From positions 1 through 64,000 of the forward strand of contig NZ_BAWM01000006.1 in the NCBI RefSeq assembly GCF_000759675.1: a stretch of 64,000 nucleotides of DNA, read 5' to 3'. Shown here one piece after another: positions 59,775-64,000 of the stretch. Source of the DNA: Neobacillus niacini (GTDB lineage Bacteria > Bacillota > Bacilli > Bacillales > Cytobacillaceae). The notes under the pieces are model-generated. The model had not been told where the DNA came from. It was given only the letters and a program-made list of their open reading frames with translations, and searched no databases. Position numbers and translations under genes: made by a program. The number at the start of each line of letters is the position of its first letter. Position 1 is the first letter of the stretch.

Positions 59775-60740
59775 ATGAAAAAATTATCATCATTATTACT
59801 TATTCTTTTGTTAACAATAGGTGTTTTAGCAGCATGCGGAGAACAGAAAGAACCTGTAAAGGATGAAGAAAACAGCAGCACAGAGCAAAAAGGAGAGGAA
59901 ACGGCTTTTCCTGTAACGATTAAAGATGCATTAGATAATGAGGTGAAAATTGACTCTAAGCCTGAAAAGATCGTTTCCTTAATCCCAAGTAATACTGAAA
60001 TTGCTTTTGCACTAGGGCTTGGAGAAGAGGTTGTAGGTGTATCTAATTATGACAATTATCCTGAGGAAGTAGCATCAAAAGAGAAAATCGGTGATATGGA
60101 ACTAAATATCGAAAAAATTATTTCTTTACAACCCAATCTAGTATTGGCACATGAATCAACTGCTGATAATGGGACAGAAGCACTTCAACAGCTAAGAGAT
60201 GCTGGAATTACCGTTTTAGTTATTAACGAAGCCCAAAATTTCGACCAGGTGTTTGATACGATAGCTATGATTGGAAAAGCTACTGGAGAAACAAAGAAAG
60301 CAGAAGAATTAAATAAAGGTATGCAGGGTAAATTAGCAGAAATTAAAGCCAAGGCTGGGGAAATAAAGGATAAGAAAAAAGTGTTTGTAGAGGTGTCCCC
60401 AGCTCCTGAAGTGTTTACAACGGGAAAAAACACATTTATGGATGAAATGATCAGTATGATTAATGCTGAAAATATTGCAAATGATCAAGAAGGCTGGATT
60501 CAAATGGATCAAGAAGCGATAATTGATCGAAATCCAGATGTCATCATTACTACATATGGATTTTATACAGAAAATGCAACAGAGCTAGTGTTAAGCAGAC
60601 AAGGCTGGGAAAATGTCAATGCAATAAAGAATAAGCAAGTAATAGATGTAGATTCTGATCGTGTGACACGTCCAGGTCCAAGGATTGTTGAAGGAGTAGA
60701 GGATCTTGCAAAGGCTGTCTATCCCGAAGTTTTTAAATAA
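59775..60740 (+). CDS. btuF: cobalamin-binding lipoprotein BtuF
   Basis: Extracellular binding protein for cobalamin/cobinamide, 321 residues. The signal peptide ends in LAAC (Cys21), followed by an acidic/Lys linker. The periplasmic-binding fold has the motifs KIVSLIPSNTEIAFALGLGEEVVGVS and NIEKIISLQPNLVLAHEST. It feeds corrinoids to BtuC. The end overlaps btuC by 35 bases. GGGGG precedes the start. Confidence 0.92.
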   Translation: MKKLSSLLLILLLTIGVLAACGEQKEPVKDEENSSTEQKGEETAFPVTIKDALDNEVKIDSKPEKIVSLIPSNTEIAFALGLGEEVVGVSNYDNYPEEVASKEKIGDMELNIEKIISLQPNLVLAHESTADNGTEALQQLRDAGITVLVINEAQNFDQVFDTIAMIGKATGETKKAEELNKGMQGKLAEIKAKAGEIKDKKKVFVEVSPAPEVFTTGKNTFMDEMISMINAENIANDQEGWIQMDQEAIIDRNPDVIITTYGFYTENATELVLSRQGWENVNAIKNKQVIDVDSDRVTRPGPRIVEGVEDLAKAVYPEVFK

Positions 60741-61767
60741 TAAAATATTAGCCTATTTGATCGCGGGAAGCTTCCTTCTCCTTTCAATTTTATTGGGAAT
60801 TTCGATAGGAACCGTTTCGGTTCCTATCTTTACCATTATTCAAATCATGATGTCAAAGCTATTTGGAATTATATCACTAGATCAAATCGACCCCATGTTT
60901 TCAAGTATCGTTTTAAATATTCGGTTACCACGAGTGATTTTAGCTGGTTTAGTAGGAGCATCTTTGGCAATAGCAGGAGCAGCCTTTCAAGGGCTATTAA
61001 GAAATCCATTAGCAGATCCATATACTTTAGGTGTATCATCAGGTGCGTCTGTCGGGGCAGTACTCACTTTATTTTTTCAATTTTCCATCCCTTTCATCGG
61101 AAGCTTTACCCTTCCATTACTCAGCATCTTGTTTTCATGGGTTACGATTTTCTTAGTGCTAGCTTTCGCCCGGAAAATTGAACGCTCGATGAGAGTGGAA
61201 ACGATAATATTAACGGGAATCATCTTTAGTTCCTTTCTCGGTGCCATTATATCATTAATGATTGCCTTAACAGGTGATGAGCTTAGGCAGATTATTGGCT
61301 GGCTATTGGGTAGTGTATCGATGAGAGGCTGGGAATACATAAAAATTATTTTACCTTTTTTTGTTCTAGGTTCGGTCATACTTATTTTTAATGCAAAAGA
61401 ATTAAATGCCATGTCCTTCGGTGAAGAACGTGCCCATCATTTAGGTGTGAATGTTCAAAAAAGAAAACTGATGATCTTAACGGCAGGATCGATTTTGACA
61501 GGAGCTGCGGTTGCGGTTTCAGGAACGATTGGTTTTGTTGGGCTGGTGATTCCACATCTTTCAAGATTATTATGGGGGCCAGATCATAGACACCTGCTCC
61601 CTTTGTCGATTATTACTGGAAGTGGATTTTTAATTCTAGCAGATTTAATTTCGAGAACGATTATTTCTCCAACAGAGTTACCGATTGGCGTCATAACTGC
61701 TTTAATTGGTGCCCCGGTATTTGCATTAATCCTATTACAGAGAAAAAGGACGGAAAGAAGTGGATAA
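60706..61767 (+). CDS. btuC: cobalamin ABC transporter permease BtuC
   Basis: FecCD-family permease, 353 residues with about ten helices. LRLPRVILAGLVGASLAIAGAAFQG-type (IRLPRVI) and the conserved NPLADPYTLGVSSGA motif are present, as is the C-terminal PTELPIGVITALIGAPVF. The start is TTG 60706 with AAGGAG 9 bases upstream, inside btuF; the 35-base overlap suggests coupled translation. It works as a dimer with the following ATPase. Confidence 0.92.
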   Translation: MQRLSIPKFLNNKILAYLIAGSFLLLSILLGISIGTVSVPIFTIIQIMMSKLFGIISLDQIDPMFSSIVLNIRLPRVILAGLVGASLAIAGAAFQGLLRNPLADPYTLGVSSGASVGAVLTLFFQFSIPFIGSFTLPLLSILFSWVTIFLVLAFARKIERSMRVETIILTGIIFSSFLGAIISLMIALTGDELRQIIGWLLGSVSMRGWEYIKIILPFFVLGSVILIFNAKELNAMSFGEERAHHLGVNVQKRKLMILTAGSILTGAAVAVSGTIGFVGLVIPHLSRLLWGPDHRHLLPLSIITGSGFLILADLISRTIISPTELPIGVITALIGAPVFALILLQRKRTERSG

Positions 61768-61770
61768 AGG

Positions 61771-63237
61771 ATGCTTAGCGTTCAACATGTTTCAGGCGGG
61801 TATTCGAGTGAATCTGTACTGAAGGATATATCTTTTGAAGTTCAAACAGGGGAGTTATTCGGTATATTGGGACCTAATGGAAGTGGTAAGACGACCTTGT
61901 TAAAAATGATCAGCGGAATTTTACAGATTGCAAAAGGTGATATTTTCATAAAAGGTAAAAGGCTTCAGGAGTTTCATTCAAAACAGCTTGCTCAAATCGT
62001 AGCTGTTTTGTCTCAGCATTCTTCGCAATCCTTTTCCTATACCGTAAAAGAAACCGTTTCTCTCGGTCGTTATGCCCATCAAACAGGCTGGTTTCAGACC
62101 TGGGGTGAAAAGGATGAAATGATTGTACAGCGTGTCATGAAGCAGACAGGCATAGCTTCATTCCAAAATAAAAATATCCAAGAGTTATCCGGTGGAGAAA
62201 AACAAAGGGTATTTCTGGCGCAGGCACTTGCCCAAGAGCCCGAAATCCTCCTTTTAGATGAACCAACGAATCATTTAGATTTATCCTATCAAAAAGAATT
62301 GCTGGATTTATTAAAATGCTGGACGACAGAAACTGGTTTAACGGTCCTATCGATCTTTCATGATTTAAATCTTGCAGGCTTATATTGTGATCGCTTGCTT
62401 CTGCTTGAAAACGGCAGGATTAATATAAACCATATCCCGAATGAAGTACTTCGGGAAGAAAGAATACGAGAAGTTTATCATACTGAAATTAAGAAGCATC
62501 CCCATCCTAGAGTACCTGCACCGCAAATGGTGTTATTACCCGAAGAGAAGCAGGCTAAGAAAAAAATTCAAATCTATGAAGGGTTGTTACGTGTGAACAA
62601 CGAGTTTATCGAATTAAAAGCCCCTTCCCCATTAAGGACAATGTCTTCAGGGGTTATAGGATCGGGAACAGGCTGGCATCAAACTTTTGTTAATCGACAT
62701 GTTGGCAAGGACTATAACTGTAGTGATCATCGAAAGGAAATGGCAGACTTTTTAAAAGCAAAGGGCTTTGAACCTTCTGAAACAGTTGGAATGATGACCG
62801 CAGTCGTTCTTGAGGATGTTTCCTATAAGTACTTTGCAGAAACTGGATTTTCACTCTTTGTTGTTGTGACTGCAGGTGTTGGAAACGCCATAGATGCCTC
62901 CAAAAGTGAACAGCATACGTTTGATAAGGTGCCTGGCACCATCAATACCTGGATCTTCGTTAATGGTGAATTAACAGAGGAAGCATTTATTCAATGTATT
63001 ATGACTGCCACAGAAGCAAAAGCGAAAGCTCTCCATGATTTAAAAGTTATCGATGCGGTGACAGGCACCGTTGCTACGGGTACTTCAACGGATAGTATTT
63101 TAATTGCTGCTACCCAGGCTGGAGAAATTTTGGAGTATGCTGGGACGATTACAGCTTTAGGAAAACTGATTGGAAAAGCGGTATATGAGTGTACTTCAGA
63201 AGCAATTCAAAAGTCTCAAAAAAGGAAAGTCATATGA
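61771..63237 (+). CDS. BtuD ATPase fused to CbiZ adenosylcobinamide amidohydrolase
   Basis: A 488-residue fusion. Residues 1-255 are a complete ABC ATPase (Walker A GPNGSGKT near 34, signature ELSGGEKQRVFLAQAL, Walker B ILLLDEPTNHLDL, switch FHD) that energises BtuC. After a short linker, residues 265-488 match CbiZ (GSGTGWHQTFVNRHVGKDYNC, MMTAVVLEDVSYKYF, GTVATGTSTDSILIA). CbiZ cuts the aminopropanol-type tail from cobinamides to give cobyric acid. Import and remodelling are thus linked in one protein. It ends at the cbiB start (ATGA). Confidence 0.9.
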   Translation: MLSVQHVSGGYSSESVLKDISFEVQTGELFGILGPNGSGKTTLLKMISGILQIAKGDIFIKGKRLQEFHSKQLAQIVAVLSQHSSQSFSYTVKETVSLGRYAHQTGWFQTWGEKDEMIVQRVMKQTGIASFQNKNIQELSGGEKQRVFLAQALAQEPEILLLDEPTNHLDLSYQKELLDLLKCWTTETGLTVLSIFHDLNLAGLYCDRLLLLENGRININHIPNEVLREERIREVYHTEIKKHPHPRVPAPQMVLLPEEKQAKKKIQIYEGLLRVNNEFIELKAPSPLRTMSSGVIGSGTGWHQTFVNRHVGKDYNCSDHRKEMADFLKAKGFEPSETVGMMTAVVLEDVSYKYFAETGFSLFVVVTAGVGNAIDASKSEQHTFDKVPGTINTWIFVNGELTEEAFIQCIMTATEAKAKALHDLKVIDAVTGTVATGTSTDSILIAATQAGEILEYAGTITALGKLIGKAVYECTSEAIQKSQKRKVI

Positions 63238-64000
63238 TCGTCTATCATTTAGCAGCTATAACGATTGCGTATTTCATTGATATGCTTATAGGTGATCCAC
63301 CCCATTGGCCACATCCTGTCAGATGGATAGGATCGTTGATTTCAGTTTTTGAAAAACGTTTGAACAAAGGAAAAAATAAGAGATTAAAAGGGCTCGCAAT
63401 GCTCCTTGTTATTTTATTGATTGTATTTTTAATTGTACTTTTATTAGTCGTGATAAGTTATCAAATTCATCCTATTGTTGGGATTGCCATTGAAAGTATC
63501 ATTATAGCGACAACGATTGCCCGGAAAAGTTTAAAAGAAGCTTCGCTTGATGTCTACGGACCCTTAGAAAAAGGGGATTTAGCGGGTGCAAGAAAAAAAC
63601 TATCATACATTGTTGGCAGAGATACAGATAGGCTAATTGAAGGTGAAATTGCACGAGGAGCAATTGAGACGGTTGCTGAAAATACAAGTGATGGCGTGAC
63701 AGCACCTTTGTTTTGGGCACTTATTGGGGGTGCACCGCTAGCAATGGTCTATAGGGCAACGAATACCTGTGATTCGATGGTAGGTTATGTGAATGAAAGA
63801 TATAAAGATTTCGGCTGGGCATCTGCAAAATGGGATGATGTTTTGAACTGGATTCCGAGCAGGTTAACGGGAATCATTATGATAATAGGAACAAAGCCTG
63901 TGAGAATAGAGTATCGAAAGGCATGGATGATATTGTTTCGAGATGCCATGAAGCATCCAAGCCCAAACAGCGGCTGGGGTGAAGCAGCTGTTGCCGCCAT
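63234..64000 (+). CDS. cbiB: adenosylcobinamide-phosphate synthase CbiB (cut by window end)
   Basis: Membrane enzyme that attaches (R)-1-aminopropanol phosphate to adenosylcobyric acid. About 255 residues are visible, without a stop. It opens with IAYFIDMLIGDPPHWPHPVRWIG, then GRDTDRLIEGEIARGAIETVAENTSDG and YRATNTCDSMVGY, all hallmarks of CbiB, with three or four helices. The ATG overlaps the upstream stop. It can rebuild cobinamide from the cobyric acid made by CbiZ, completing a salvage loop. Confidence 0.94.
   Translation, partial: MIVYHLAAITIAYFIDMLIGDPPHWPHPVRWIGSLISVFEKRLNKGKNKRLKGLAMLLVILLIVFLIVLLLVVISYQIHPIVGIAIESIIIATTIARKSLKEASLDVYGPLEKGDLAGARKKLSYIVGRDTDRLIEGEIARGAIETVAENTSDGVTAPLFWALIGGAPLAMVYRATNTCDSMVGYVNERYKDFGWASAKWDDVLNWIPSRLTGIIMIIGTKPVRIEYRKAWMILFRDAMKHPSPNSGWGEAAVAA

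Noticed and set aside
1..64000. CRISPR arrays, tRNA or rRNA genes, prophage or intact IS elements
   Set aside because: No regularly spaced repeats, no cloverleaf or rRNA signatures and no transposase or phage structural genes were seen. The only mobile DNA is the intron end and the palindromic repeat.

Overview
The window reads as chromosomal DNA of a low-GC, Gram-positive, endospore-former-type bacterium of the Bacillaceae. It is AT-rich, has strong GGAGG-type ribosome binding sites with frequent TTG and GTG starts, and its gene content matches Bacillus: dpp-ykf, qoxABCD, ndh with Rex boxes, ykoY behind a Mn riboswitch, yplQ, ypwA and ywbE. A Neobacillus/Mesobacillus-like lineage is plausible, but I cannot fix the genus from sequence alone. 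No tRNA, rRNA, CRISPR array, prophage or intact insertion sequence is visible.

Layout. 1-80 is the 3' end of a group II intron, and it supplies the last codons and the stop of a small lipoprotein gene. 656-3420 carries a type II pantothenate kinase and the selenocysteine elongation factor SelB. 3462-4934 is a TerD/zinc-ribbon/TerB fusion behind a SigW-type ECF promoter. 5172-15505 is a dpp-ykf operon for uptake and breakdown of peptides, including murein peptides. It has a near-consensus CodY box on its promoter and ends with a cytoplasmic penicillin-recognising-type hydrolase. 15586-16923 pairs an ECF-like sigma factor with a second ClpP. 17038-20741 is a MarR/MMPL efflux operon with a palindromic operator. 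22130-23814 is a T-box-controlled proS of the eukaryote-like type.

The middle part is a mosaic of single genes. It holds flavohemoglobin with an FNR-type site, a GDSL hydrolase plus ABC exporter, Rex-controlled NADH dehydrogenase, TatA, an M42 peptidase, CorA, a radical SAM/SPASM protein, a LysM-NlpC/P60 wall hydrolase, a LysE exporter, hemolysin III, a class B PBP, an M32 carboxypeptidase, ykoY and a CorC-type Mg transporter. Then come the qoxABCD terminal oxidase, an IscA-like protein with a natural His tail, and a cold shock protein. At 54762-55025 lies the scar of a deleted catalase gene.

The right end holds two vitamin loci. An FMN-riboswitch rib operon carries ribE-ribBA-ribH but no ribD. 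A cobalamin-riboswitch operon carries btuF-btuC-btuD/cbiZ-cbiB, runs off the window, and is equipped to import corrinoids and remodel incomplete ones.

Regulation can be read directly at many loci: CodY, Rex, FNR, an ECF sigma factor, MarR, T-box, Mn, FMN and B12 elements. Together they link nutrient state, redox, envelope stress and cofactor supply. I found no single wholly new multi-gene system. The most unusual items are the TerD-TerB fusion, the hydrolase lacking the catalytic Glu in the murein-peptide operon, the sigma/ClpP pair, the catalase scar, the ribD-less rib operon, the BtuD-CbiZ fusion, the nested palindrome near 17 kb and several unannotated small ORFs.
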